The notes under the pieces are model-generated. The model was not told the DNA's origin, searched no databases, and saw only the letters and a list, made by a program, of their open reading frames with translations. From Carya illinoinensis (lineage: Eukaryota; Streptophyta; Magnoliopsida; Fagales; Juglandaceae), in the NCBI RefSeq assembly GCF_018687715.1, contig NC_056755.1, positions 31,088,501 through 31,152,500 of the forward strand: a DNA stretch of 64,000 nucleotides, written 5' to 3'. Shown piece after piece: positions 22,690 through 34,868 of the stretch. Both the position numbers and the translations under genes were made by a program. Numbering within the stretch: the first letter of the stretch is position 1; each line of letters opens with the position of its first letter.

Positions 22690-23095
22690 CAGAATATCCC
22701 TTTTTTCAATTTATTTATGCTTCAATAAATATTCCTTTTATTTCTCCAGTGTTCAATGCTTATGACCATCGTTTATAATTAAAAATCAGTAAAAAAATTA
22801 AACAAATTTAAAAAATTATGATGTGTGAAGATTAAGAAGATTGTGTAACATTGCTATGTAGCATTGCTCTTATTATTAATACAATTAATTACTTTGTTAT
22901 GGTCAGACTCGAAGTGCCTTTGCTTATAATATTTCAACATAAGTATCAAAGAAATCGAAATACTTAAAAGAAAGTTGAAGGTGATTAGAATAATTAATGA
23001 TGGTACATTAATTTTGTTTTGGTTTGTAGTGATCAAGATCAGCCAGCTGGAGGATTTTCTAGTCTATCCATCTGATTCCTAACCACCATCCAAAT
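22690..23095 (+). pseudogene. Membrane-gene copy X5: intron and start of exon 2 only
   Basis: Plus-strand sequence matches the intron of the gene at 20786-21658 and then the acceptor and first codons of exon 2 (gtagtgatcaagatcagccagctgg), before ending near 23095. It forms an inverted repeat with 21250-21600. No coding capacity remains. Confidence 0.75.
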
Positions 23096-23105
23096 TCCTA
23101 GATAA

Positions 23106-23173
23106 TGATTGGTTACAAATTACATTTTTCACTAGACAATGGAGTGAAAGTTAGACGAATTTGTAACCAATCA
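23106..23173. repeat. Small perfect foldback, 16-bp arms
   Basis: tgattggttacaaatt (23106-23121) and aatttgtaaccaatca (23158-23173) are exact inverted repeats around a 36-base loop. It sits at the junction between membrane-gene copy X5 and the intron of PIGV copy C. It could be a tiny DNA-transposon relic or a rearrangement scar. Confidence 0.7.
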
Positions 23174-25814
23174 TTGCTGTAAATGTTGTTCATCATAATG
23201 AAAAATGAAGGATCACACCTCTAAAGAATATAGTTAGCTCATGTGCCCAATCACACACCACAAGCAGACACATGAAAGTATGGGCCACAGTATAAGGTAG
23301 AAGACATTAGAATGAGCCAAACACTAAAAATGAAAAATTACGAGTACGCTTCTGGGTACTCTATAGAAAGAGACCAAAATAAATGTCTAAAGATAGGTCC
23401 AACTGGTTATCTAGACAGTGACTTTAACTATTCATGATTTGACGTATGATATATTCCCTACAATGAAAGCATAAGTCAATCAATGTCAATAAACACAATT
23501 TTTTTAGTAATACCTTGAATCTTAGAAGAAGATTTATCAGGAAAGATGGCAATACTTGATCTTTGAGCTGTCGCCGACTCTCCAGAGAGAAAAGCACAGC
23601 TGAAGAATTCTTTTACTCAACAGAAGCTAGAAAGCCCAGTGAGAAAAAAATTTCAGGCCTGACTTTGCATAATAGACAATCGAACAAAGTGCCAAAGACA
23701 ATATAGGAGACGCAAGTAAGAAGTTTGGCAACTGTTTCAGCTGAAAATATCTCAAGAAACCTACCCCCCTGGCATCAAAAGAAACCATCAGTGTGTATGA
23801 TATTTATATATATAAACGTCTTGTTTGTGTTTTATTATTTAAATAATAATAATATTACAAGAAATAACAGAAAGAGAATTTAAATATGCATAGAGACGTA
23901 GTTCACTGCTGCAAGTTACATGGACTTAAAAAAATAACCACTTTTTTTTTTTTTTCTGAAAGCTAGAGAAGGCAATAAATTTTATGAGGCTCAGAACAGA
24001 TATGAAAGAATTGATGATGCTCCCAGTGAAACAAGCAGATATTTCTGTAAAGCAAGTCGCAACAAGCAAAAGGAAAATTTTAAATCTATCACCCATCTAT
24101 CTGCATGATAGGTAAAAGAGTTTCAAGCATTACAGCTGCTTAAAAAGCAATGAGGCGATTAGCAAGGTGAAAACCCATCAACACTAGAAAAAAAGATGAG
24201 CATACCAATAATGACTTTGAATATAGTTGTACAGAAGAGGTAGTCTTGCTTTGCACCAGGGCCTCATTTCATTAATGGAATGTCCTAGACATATATTGTA
24301 GTATCCATATGCTTGGAAAGCAATAAATGGAGTGAAAATACATATGCAGCGCAAAGCACCAGAAATAAGGACCTGTACCGCCAACTGGAATTGACATAAG
24401 AATTACCAAAATCACCATCTTGCCCTATGCATCAATGAAAAAACTGAACATAGCCTTAAACAAAAAAGGGAGTAATTTCAAATCAACGATCTGAGACTGT
24501 ACTACTTTCTTGATAAACATAAAAGAATAAACCAGATAACCTTTGATCAATTGCTTTCTTGGTCTAAAATGGTGGATGCTTTTGGCTGACAAGAACTACT
24601 GTTTCCATTTGTGATAGAGCCAAAAGAGTCTATGGAGACGCATGAACAAATAGTTTTATGAGTTTTCTTTAGACCTTAGTTGGTAAATGTAAAATGATTA
24701 TACGCATATGTCAAGACTAGAACGGTCGAACATGTAAACTTGTTTTGTTGGAGACCGATTCAAAAAATTTAGTTGCTTGAGCCAGTATCTTATTCCACGA
24801 AAAGAAAGAATAGCCTCAACCATAAATAGAAAATATGTCAGAGAAACAACACGGCATCTCACATAAGCATGTTTTTTGACAAATACAGCATCATAAGCTC
24901 GATGTAGCGTCTGAAAACAAAAATAGCCCCCGTTAAGCACTCCGTTAGACCTGGCACAAGTAGAGAGAGCAAGCAGAAGAACAGCAATACTATTTCCACC
25001 TGTGACCAGGTGGTATGTCCCTCCAATAGAAAACAGGGCATACAGACTCTCTGAATATCGGTCATAACAGGAGCAAGAATAACAACTACACTTAGATTTA
25101 TCATTTATTTCAAACATCGACTTCAATAGAATGGGCCAGAAAATTACATCGCCGACTAAAATACTGATGCTGGATTGAAGCAAAACAAGATGGAAGCCCG
25201 CAATGCGGAGTCAGAAACCTTGAAAATAATAACTGAAAGCCTGTAAGCGTGAAAAGAGAACGAGAAAAACAACGAGCAATGAGAGGAGGGAAAAAAACAG
25301 ATATAAATGTGAAGAAACCATGCATGTAGTAGACTTTCACGGGCAGAGTACTTAATTAAGCAATTGTATATCCTAATAATCCAATGAATTATACATCAAC
25401 CTATATACAGAATAATTTGAACTACAATTCATATATATATATATATGACAAAAAAATGAAATTCTTATATGAGGAAAAAGAAGAAGAAGAAGAAACGCTT
25501 TCAAAGAAAAAAATGTAAGTAAATTAAACTCACTTGCAAAAGTATGTCGCCGCGAAGACAAACGGGACGTTATTGATCACATAGCCAGACAGCCCGAGCA
25601 CCGCTCTATATCCGATTAAAGGTACCAATGGCGCAAATACTGAAAGGAAAAAAAAAATAGCTTATTTTTTTAAAATGATGATAAAATAAGATCATTATCT
25701 TCGGAATCGAAGGGGAAAAGAAGTCGAAGTAAAATGAAGGAAATGAACTTCACAAACGCGTGCGAGAGAGGAAGGAAATTGCGAGGGGGAGGAGAGGGAG
25801 GAAGGCGTAGGACA
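23174..25814 (-). pseudogene. PIGV: GPI mannosyltransferase 2 (PIG-V), copy C, main part
   Basis: Reading leftwards from the retrotransposon at 25820: the end of exon 1, intron 1 with an intact acceptor, exon 2 (FAPLVPLIGYRAVLGLSGY, about 25640-25535), ASILFCFNPA-type sequence near 25180, then YSESLYALFSIGGTYHLVTGG..LHRAYDAVFVKKHAY (about 25060-24865) with a GTGAGA donor. Another exon (about 24390-24190) encodes ISGALRCICIFTPFIAFQAYGYYNIC and WCKARLPLLYNYIQSHYW. It then runs as intron to about 23174, and later exons are missing. The rest of exon 1 lies at 28021-28216, beyond a 2.2-kb insertion. It is a pseudogene through the insertion, a lost start codon, an exon-1 deletion and 3' truncation. 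Confidence 0.88.
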
Positions 25815-25819
25815 CCTCG

Positions 25820-26243
25820 TGTTGGAAATTTAGACCTTTCAAATTCAACCCTCCTAGGATGTATCCTTTGTTGAAATAATAAGAAAAATAGAAAAATAAT
25901 AACAACACAAAAAATTTACGTAAAAAATTTAAAATAGGAGAAAAATCATCAGACTCAGAGAAGAAAATTCACTATATAAAAAATTGTTATAATCATACAA
26001 TTTTTCTCCTCACCCTCAAACACACCCACAAAGCTTTTCCACTAACAAAACTTTAACTTTACACTTATTCCTCTTTTACAAAAAGGCCAACAGAGGAATT
26101 TAACTAAAATCAAAAGTTATTAAATAAGTTTTTAACTGATGCACTTAAACTAAGAGGCTAAGCATCTTATTTATAATTCATGATCTATGTCTTTTTCTTT
26201 AATCCAACAGATGTGGGACTTAATAAAGGAGCGCAAGTTAACA
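25820..26243 (-). repeat. 3' LTR of the gag-only element
   Basis: On the plus strand it runs TGTTGGAAATTTAG..GCAAGTTAACA. The adjacent minus-strand polypurine tract is aaggtggagat (about 26244-26255). Confidence 0.88.
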
Positions 26244-26675
26244 ATCTCCACCTTGCGACTTTGACTGGTCTCACAGTCAAGCTCCACCTCAATGAAGATC
26301 TTCATAGCTTATGCTATCATACTTCACCATAAAAGCATACACATTCTGAATAAACCAATTCTAAGCATTTTACTTCGGCCCATGTCAAAAAACAACATTG
26401 TTGAAAATTAAGGTGTAACTTCCACATTTGGCTTTCCTAGAAGTTCATCAACCATCAACATGTATTTCCACCACACACTCTGCATCAATGCCAAACCAAT
26501 GCCTGTGTGCAAACTTGTAGACCCGCTAACATTAACACATCCTCTATTATGGCAACTTTAGAAATTAGCGGCATGCCATGAGGATGTATATGTCTCTTTT
26601 TAAAGATCAAAATCTTTCATGGAGAGAGACACAACATTAGCATCATTTCCAATATCTCCATTTACTGTCTTTGAG

Positions 26676-27410
26676 CTACTTGCCCAAACTTGTTCCAGCT
26701 CTTGGACAATTTTTTTTTACGTGTCCAGATTGTCCACACTCCCAACAGACAACTTTCTTCTTCATGGAGTTCTTCAACTTCCCATTTCCAGCTGCTACTA
26801 TTACTAAGTTCTCAAGTAGAATATTACTTCAACTACTTAGTCTTCTCTCTTCAGAAAAGATTTTATTGGTAACCTCTGAAAAAATTATTTTTTCATTCTC
26901 ATGTATCAAAATAGGTTTCATGTGCTCATAGGAATGTGGAAGAGACCAGATGAATCTCAAGACTTGATCATCATCATCAATTTTAACTCCAATAGCTTCT
27001 AACTCAACGACAATGTCATTGAGAACGTTTAAATGATCTGAAATAGTTGCACCTTCACTCATCCGCAATGTATGAAACTGCTCCTTCAGGTACACACGAT
27101 TTGAGACACCCTTCGTCTGATACAACTCTTCAAGTTTTTTCCAGAGTTGCTTTGCCGTAGATATTCCATGCACATTTACAAGAACATTTTTGGTCAGGCA
27201 CAGACGTATCGCACTTGCTATTCTTAAATCCAGATCCTCCCAATTTTCATCGCTCATTTTAGATCTACTCATTTTACCAGTCACACTAGTATCAGTGCTG
27301 ACTTCAGGTGTTGGTCTGCCCTTCAATATCTTGTGTAATCCTGATTGAATCAAGATATCTTTGACTTGTACTTGCCACAAGTCAAGATTTGAAGGCCTAC
27401 TTCCTGACAT
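26676..27410 (-). pseudogene. gag of the gag-only copia element, one nonsense codon
   Basis: The frame starts at 27410 and runs with typical copia Gag order: LWQVQVKDILIQSGL, NWEDLDLRIASAIRLCL, AKQLWKKLEELYQTKG, then YLKEQFHTLRMSEGATISDHL and LRFIWSLPHSYEHM. A TGA at 26829 interrupts it. The same frame then continues to a zinc knuckle, CWECGQSGHVKKNC (CX2CX4HX4C, about 26760-26715), and ends at TAG 26676. A single nonsense change separates it from a full-length Gag of about 245 residues. No protease DSG/DTG motif follows before the polypurine tract. Confidence 0.85.
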
Positions 27411-27585
27411 TGTTTTGATGAATTTTACTGTAGAAATGAATAGTACCTCACTAAGTCAGTTCCCATGAAAGATTGGAGGGTCACAATGGACACACTTAAA
27501 ATTTTCAATCTCCTAAACAGAACCTCCTTAGACTATACGTATCCACACTATTACACCAAAACTCCATCATACAAAAAGAACCTAG

Positions 27586-27600
27586 TGGCTCTTATACCAA
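27586..27600 (-). promoter_or_regulatory. Primer-binding site of the gag-only element
   Basis: The minus strand next to the 5' LTR reads ttggtataagagcc, matching the tRNA-Met site tggtatcagagc with one difference. Confidence 0.8.
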
Positions 27601-27601
27601 T

Positions 27602-28020
27602 TGTTGGAAATTTATACCTCTCAAATTCAACTCCCATAGGATCTACCATTTGCCGGAATAGCAAGAAAAATAGAGAAATAATAACACACGAAATTTATGT
27701 GAAAACTCTAAAATAGGAAAAAAACCACCAGACTTAGAGAAAAAAATTCACTATGTAAAAATTGTTACAATCACACAATTTTTCTCTTCACCCTCAAACA
27801 CACCCACAAAGCTTCCCCACTAGCAAAATTTTAACTTTACACCTCTTCCCATTTTACAAAAAGGCCAACAGAGGAATTTAACTAAAGTCAAAAGTTATTA
27901 GATAAGCTCTCAACTGATGCACTTAAACTAAGAGGGTAAGTCTCCTGTTTATAACTCATGGCCTATGTCTTTTTCTTTAATCCAACCGATGTGGGACGAA
28001 GAAAGGAGCACAAGTCAACA
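27602..28020 (-). repeat. 5' LTR of the gag-only element
   Basis: On the plus strand it runs TGTTGGAAATTTATACC..CAAGTCAACA and is followed by the gctcg target duplication. It is 419 bases, against 424 for the partner. Confidence 0.88.
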
Positions 28021-28216
28021 GCTCGTACTTGTAGACGGAGTCCCACACGATGTCGCGTTCGATGGCGGAGGCCACAGAGGGGAAGAGAATCGGTGGAGGA
28101 TCATGGTGGTGGGATAGGCAGGAAGGGTTGAGTGGGGCGGAGATGTCTTAGAGGATCGACAATCTAAGGACCAGTGATTGGTGGTGCTTAGAGCCAAATG
28201 TGGGAGTGATCGTCCT
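28021..28216 (-). pseudogene. PIGV: PIGV copy C, 5' end of exon 1
   Basis: This is the part of exon 1 separated from 25814 by the gag-only element. The start codon, at 28216 by comparison with the copy at 50600, is AGG instead of ATG. About 54 bases are missing after ATCCTC, removing the ALTIVWRTLLTPYD segment present in the other copies, and this also creates a stop. Confidence 0.85.
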
Positions 28217-31200
28217 GTGGGGGCGGAGGTCCGTTGCTGAACGTTTAGAACTGGGAGTATGACTATGGCCTCTAGGTCTATCAGTAGCCACCACCTTGGT
28301 AGCCATAGAAGACCAACGGACAGCCTCCCTCCCTGGAGTCCCTCTTGCAAAAAACAAAAAAAAAAAAAACCCACCAATTTCACTAGAATCGGGCCCTTTG
28401 TGTTGGGCTTTGAACATCTCGCATCCACATTTTAAGGGGCTATTTGCCACTTGTTGGGCCTGAATATTTGGGCTATATGCCCTTTTCCTTCTGTTAGGCT
28501 TTTCCATTCGACACTTCTATTTGATTGCGTGGTGGTAGTACACTTTTCATTCAAAAACTATTATCTATTTATTTCTTGAAATTCAGAATTATCAGAAATT
28601 CCAATTTATTCCACCTTAAATTATTTATATATTTCAAATTCTATCATCCGTAGGATCAAACCATCCATATAAATGAAAAATTGATCACACCACACAATTT
28701 TAAAGGTTAAATTTTAATCAAATGCACAAATTAATATATATATATATATAAGTAATTTAATTAAAATTTAGATAATTAGGGTTTTAAACGAGAACAAAAA
28801 TGTTAGTTTATGGCTACAAAGGAAAATTCAATTAAAAAACATGCAAGTTGTGTAAAGTACTCACAGTTTCTAATGCCACATTCATACTTACCATTTCAAA
28901 AATTAAATACATGTGGAGGCCCACACCTCAAGAAGTAAAACTTCTCTTACAAATCATATCGTATGGTTAATGGTGAGGACGGTCTATCCTCCATTCCGGC
29001 TTGTAAATAAATATATATATATATAAATTAATTATTATTATTATTATTAGTAGTAGTAGGTGTGGAGATGCATTACAATTATGATTCTCATCTGCTCTTG
29101 ATTATAGTGTGGCAAACAGTCCCTCTCCAACTTGTTTTTATGATAAATATTAAATATGGACATGTGCTCTTTAAGATGTCAGGTCGGAAATTAAATTGCC
29201 TCCCATAAGTGTTGAGATATTGATTAGAAGACTAAATTCACTCATTTTTCCATCATTTTTAAAATTCAATAATCTTAATTCATACTATTAATGTCTAAAA
29301 ACATCACAGACATCTAGAAGGGGAGAAGGATACATTCTCAGCCCAACTGAGGTTGTTTCGAGCCTAGGCCAGTGTTGTGTGGGCCCCCGACAATATTCTG
29401 ATGCGGCCGTATGGTGTCGGTGTGTACATTCATGGCCATAAATAGTAAATAAATGCTGAGAAAGTAAATAGAAATAAACACGCAGATTTACGCGATTCGG
29501 CACTAGGCTTACATCCACAGAGTTTAGAGAGAGGAGAATCCACTATAATAAGCTTGTTTTAGAGTCTCATTGTCTCTCATCCTCACTGTACACTAGATTT
29601 TGAATGCCTTTCTTCCCAATCCGAACTCTATCGCTAGAACCCCTCTCTTGATGTTGAAGAAGCCTTCCTGGAGAAGCCTTGCCCAAAAGTCTCCCCAAGT
29701 CGTATGTGTCATTGTCCCTTTATCTCTTGTTTTTCTCTTGCTTTATGTCACTGCACCCCTCCTTTATGTCCTCTCCCCTCTTTTCCTCCCAACTCTCTGA
29801 CACCTTGACTTCCCTTTCTTCTCTCTGTCTCATTTTCCTCTCTCTTCCTTTGTCGTCTAGTGATGGTCATTTGATGGGCTGAGCCTTAAGAACCATTTTA
29901 GGCCTTGTGATATTTTACCTCCTTACACGTACTCTAAATCCATCTTTTATCTCTCATTTCTTTCTCTTTAAATTTGAGATTATTGCTTCCATTCAATGAG
30001 ATGTTTTCTTTAGTTCCAATTTTCCAAATAATGGGCCATCAATTTTGCCCCTTTTTGCATCAATTTTCAAATTAACTTAACTACAAGAATTAGCAGGGTT
30101 ATTTTTATGATTTGTATTCCTAGGGCTTGACAGAAATTGCCTCTTCATGGTCGACTGTAGCCTACTACATGACAATCTGCTTAGAGGCTTTAGATTCTTC
30201 ATGTAGGGGTTCTTCCCTCTCTCTCATTCTTTACCTAAAGCTTTCACTTCTAATAGCTTGTCTCTATGTTCTCCTTTTTTTTTTCTTTTTTTCTTTTTTT
30301 TTTTTTGTAGATTTGTAAGCAGATTAGATGCTCAGAGACTAGCACAAGGAAGCTAAAGACGTTTTGATCTCTCTCGGAGGGACTTTTTTTAGCTTTAAAT
30401 CCTCTCGAGGTGAAAGTTCTGAGTTCTTGGTTTTCTGTATCCATAAGAGGGATTTTGGACGTCAAACGCCGAAGAATAGCTTCCTCTCGTAGTGGTGTAT
30501 CTATGGGTTTCTCTTCTCTATTCTTGTTGCCAGTGTGGTCTGGGTATGGTGTTTTATGGTTTTGTTTATTTTCTCTTGGTGGGATTATTTGGATTTTTTT
30601 CACCATCTCGTTGTTTCTAGATTGAAAAACCTATGTGATTTTCTTTTATATATTTTTTTTTTCTTGTTCTGTTTTTGTTTTGCATTTTTTTTTTTGTTCC
30701 ATGTGAATCTAGTTGTTGGATTTCTCTTCATTGCTATGGATTTTTTTTGTTGTATTTGCCAGTTGCCTGGATGTGAAATTTCTTATTCGTTCTTATGGGG
30801 TGCCAACTGGATGTATTCTGTTGGCCATTTGGGATGAGATGGAGCTTTTGGTTTTTTCATTCTAGCATGACCCTAGACTGTATGAAATTACATACAGTGG
30901 CAGAAGGATAAAATTTAATAACCAAATTGCATCCTAATATGAGTTTCTTATGCATAGAAAACTTAGATACTACCAACGAGGTTTATTTATTTCTAAAGTA
31001 CAAGCAGTCTAGGTCATAAATGAAACAATGTTGTACATACGAGAACTAGGGGTTGGGGAACAACTGGTTTCCACACACGGCACACTTTCCTCTCCTATGT
31101 GTTATTTATTTATTTTTTAAATAAAGCAGTATCTTTTACAATAGAAAGTGAAATGTGATAACAACACCGAAAAGAAAGAAAAGCAGTTTATTCTTTAAAT

Positions 31201-31740
31201 GAGCCATGATTTCTCGCTCCTAGTTGTAGTCTCCCTTCAAAGACAAGAGAATTGCTACACAAAAAAGATTAGAATAATTCTATTTATCATTTTTATGCAT
31301 CATATGTATTTTATTTATTTATTTTTATAATAAATATATGATGTATGGATGATAAACAGGACAATTTAATTAATTTAATAAGAAAGAAAATAAAATAAAA
31401 AATAATTCTAAAATAAGTAAAGTATGTGGTGTAGGATGATGAGTAGCATCCTTCAAAAGATTAATCTCACAAAATGATTTAGTTTCATGTGATCCGTTAG
31501 ATTTATTTTATAATAAAAATTAACTTTACAATATGTTGAACAACATCAATATACATTAGTTTGTATGATTATTTTTGTATAATCTTTTTGCGACTAAAGT
31601 GTTTATATAAGTCATATCTAGGGATAACCTCATCTCATGCATTTTTTCCACAATTTTCTCAATGGTACCTTTTTTTTCTTTTTATCATCATCAAATTTGC
31701 TTCTTTGGCCTCCTAAAACTTTATGCTAACTACACTTCTT
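28217..31740. other. Non-coding flank, duplicate of 9167-12979
   Basis: The same order of segments as 9167-12979: PIGV upstream flank, AT-rich sequence with (AT)n, a copia-type LTR fragment (29395-29935), and a T-rich leader-like stretch. No coding exon is recognised. Small indels and substitutions distinguish the two copies. Confidence 0.75.
29395..29935 (-). repeat. Copia-type LTR fragment, second copy
   Basis: The counterpart of 10600-11160 in the duplicated block, in the same orientation. It was therefore in place before the segmental duplication. Confidence 0.5.
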
Positions 31741-31845
31741 GTTAGGGTTTTTTTCCCCCGAGCCAAAGGCCTAGAGCATGAGCACAATACCATGAGGGGC
31801 CCAAGCCGACCGAACAATCCACCAGCTCTGGAGCAGAGGTCAAAG
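31741..31845 (+). repeat. Fragment of Tat-like gypsy LTR
   Basis: It matches the first 105 bases of the LTR at 12980 (tgttaggg..cccccgagccaaaggcctag) and then stops matching after ggagcagaggtca. This marks the right edge of the duplicated block. Confidence 0.7.
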
Positions 31846-33087
31846 GCTATTGTGGGGCTACACTGAGGCTGAGCAGCGTAAGGAGGGTGGTTTCTACGGC
31901 AGGGTGGTTGACAGTTTCGTGTGGGATTGATAGTGGGGCCGTAACACGGTGATTTAGAAAGGGGCACTAAGGTTTCGAGTGGGTGGCAGTGGTGTCAATT
32001 ATAAGTGGAAAGCTCTATCCTAGCAATGGGTGGCGGTAGCTTTGTTGCGGAGGTTCTTGAAAGGGGCACCGTGCATGGAAGTAAAGCTAAAATGGAGGTA
32101 TGTGACGTATGAATTTGCCTAAACTCGATGGATGTTTGGGAGTGAGGGGACTACCAACTAATGCGGTATCAATGCCAAGTGTGTAGTGAAAACTTGGCTT
32201 TTTTTATATCATTAAATAGATTTTGGGCTAAAGGGGTGCCCATTGAACGTGCAACTAGGGATGGGCAAAAAGCTTTGGCAACTCTGACTTTGACAAAGTT
32301 GAAAAAGTCAAAATTTGGAATCAGAATCGTATTTAGTGTGAAAAAAGTAGTCGGAGTTGGAGCCGATATAGGCTCCAAACTCTAAATGATATTTAAAATC
32401 TAACTCCAACTAATTTATTTTTTAAATAAGAAAATTGTAAAACAACATTGTTTTACATCTAATAATGGCCCACAGTATTGAAGTTCTATTGAACAAAACA
32501 ACATCATTCCATTTCAAGTGGAACAATGTCATTTTAGTCTGGAATGGGGTCCAAAACATGGGCCCTTAGCCCTCACTTTCCTGAAACTCTCATCTCCTCT
32601 CCATTTCTCTAAATTTTCTCTATGCTGTGAGTCGTGATGCCATCTTCTTCTAGCCTCATCGTGGAAAGTGCTCACCAATGTGACATAAGCCCTTCTCTTC
32701 TCTATGTACATCTCTATCACCTTATTAAGGGCATATTTTTATTTAATCACTTGATTTTAAATCTGTCTACATTTTCACGGTTTATTTATTTTTAGTGTTT
32801 GAATATTTGGGAATTGGGGACAAGTTTACCTCCCTCTTTCTTAAATTGCTCCGTGTCTTCACTAGCTTATATATATATATATATCTCTAAAATTGGCTCG
32901 TACTTATTACTTAGGCCTGTACAAAAAACGTGATGGCCCAATTCGCCTGATAGATCGATGCAGCCCACACGATAAATTAGAGTTAAAATTAGATGCGGGT
33001 TGGACGAGTTGTCTATCAGACGAAAGCCACAAAACCGTAGAACCCGTCCCACAATCTTTCAGCCTTTCTTCCCGCAAGAGAAAAAAC

Positions 33088-33137
<50 letters not shown>

Positions 33138-34564
33138 TGATCGCTACTCCAAGATCGTATTCCTTCTCCTCGCCCATACTCCCCTCTCGATTTTCTCTGG
33201 ATTTGAAGACAACATCGACTCGATTTGAGCTTCAAGAGTGTGACTTTTGATGGTACTCTTACTAGCGAGAACGATGGAAGTGGGATCTGAAGGTACGCCA
33301 GGTTAGTGTTCTTGCTTTAACAAAAGCTCATTGTAAATCACAACATATTAATGCTTCACGTTATTAGCGTTTCTTCTTCTTCTTTCGTCTCTGCTGTGGT
33401 CAGTCATGCAAGGCGTGGCACATGTTTGGATGCGGTAAAACTCTTGTCTCTTAATTGGCCTCTAATTTTGGGCTATTTTGATTTCATCTTCTCCCTGATT
33501 CTCATCCCCAAACGCATGCTTCCCATAAAAACCACATAAATTTATGTATTATTCATCTGTTTGGCAAATATGGCAAAAAATATTTGTTTACGCTTCGGGG
33601 TAGATATGCACCTTCCTGGGACCAGTATGAAAAGCCTTTGAAGAGGGGATTTTCCTTATTCAGGTCAATGATTGATTCAATCTAGTAAATTTCTTGGATT
33701 TTCCTATTCTCGAAAGGTCCAGTTGTGCATGCATGATTTTCTCTTGACCTTCCTCTATATTCCTTCTTTGTTTTGTTTTGTTTCCATAACAGTAGCACCT
33801 ATGTACAGACCCATTCTAATGGGCGATATACACCATGTAATTATGTATATAAGAAATACAATACTTATTGAATGGTTTGCTTCCGGGTGTTGAATGATTC
33901 CTTATTCTATTTTTCTCAAATGTTCCAAAAACAGGAGAGGCATTGAAGTTTCAATGTCAATGAAGATGGTGGAGAATCTGAGATGGAGCTAGATAAGATC
34001 AGCAACTTGCTGGGAGTCTGGAACATGTTATAGATCAAATAATGTCTCGGTTGTTGATCATATTCTCTTACTTCAAAATGGGCCTATATACAAGTTCAAG
34101 CTATCGCATCAAGATCTTCTAAGTATTAGTGACATGATCGATGGATTCTTCATCTATTAAGGTGCTCTATAAGGAGTTGGTTCTTGAAATTTGGCAATCG
34201 CAATGCTACCATATGCCTTCTTGTTTATTTTCATGCCAAAATTAGAATTCATTCGGAGTTAGTTAATTGTTTTCTAAAACCTCCATTGATGTTTAAAGGC
34301 TTCATGAGCTTGAAGAGCCTTGCTTTGGTCTTGTTGTCATGGGGCAAAATCTAGCCCTTAACATTGCTAAGAATGAAGTCACTTTTTTTTTTGCTCCCTC
34401 CTTTTACCTTCGCTTCTTGTCATGGTTTATAAAAATAAAAATAAAAAAATAAATAATAATATGACCCGAATGTTTTCTGATTCAAGTCATTTTCTTCTAG
34501 AGGGTTGGTCATATTGAATCAGGTCAGGTCCAAAAGCCCGAGTTGTACTTCATTACCTTGGTCT
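31846..34564. other. No gene recognised; microsatellite and leader-like sequence
   Basis: At 32253-32420 there is a degenerate tract rich in gtcggag/gactcc-type hexamers after tagggatgggcaaaa, resembling a hAT end. At 33091-33133 there is an uninterrupted (CT)n run in sequence that looks like a 5' leader. Short ATG-containing pieces follow, but no continuous protein is readable. Otherwise it is AT-rich. Confidence 0.5.
33091..33133. repeat. (CT)n microsatellite
   Basis: A perfect CT dinucleotide run of about 43 bases. Such runs are common in plant 5' untranslated regions, but no downstream gene can be confirmed here. Confidence 0.95.
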
Positions 34565-34868
34565 CATCGTCTTTTCATGTTAGCTTGATATAAATTTTAC
34601 TTCAGGATTTGGTTATCTGCATTTAAGGCTAAAATCATTTGCAAAATAAGGACATATGGCCAGAAAATCATCTCAATTTTGAGACCACACCTCATACATT
34701 ACCAGAATAAATTTATCTCAAACAAACAACATCAGTATATTAAAAGCAAATTATTGTAACAATATGTCTTACCTCACATGAGTAGAATAAAGCATTACTA
34801 ATGTAGTTACAAAAACACACACACAAACAAGGAAGTAGCCCTTGCATTGTTCTGTATAGAATACGGTA

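Larger units (their letters stand above)
25820..28020 (-). mobile_element. Complete 2.2-kb copia-like element carrying only gag (TR-GAG type)
   Basis: Two LTRs (25820-26243 and 27602-28020) flank 1358 bases that hold a gag frame but no protease, integrase or reverse transcriptase. Target duplications flank it: cctcg (25815-25819) and gctcg (28021-28025), differing at one base; the undisturbed site in sister copies reads gctcg. A tRNA-Met-like primer site and a polypurine tract are in place. It must have used enzymes from other elements. By eye the LTRs differ at about one base in eight, so it is older than the copia at 14601/50052. Confidence 0.9.

Noticed and set aside
33091..34400. First exon of a host gene after the (CT)n leader
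   Set aside because: An ATG-containing stretch with a possible donor is present, but no continuing protein could be read in any frame.
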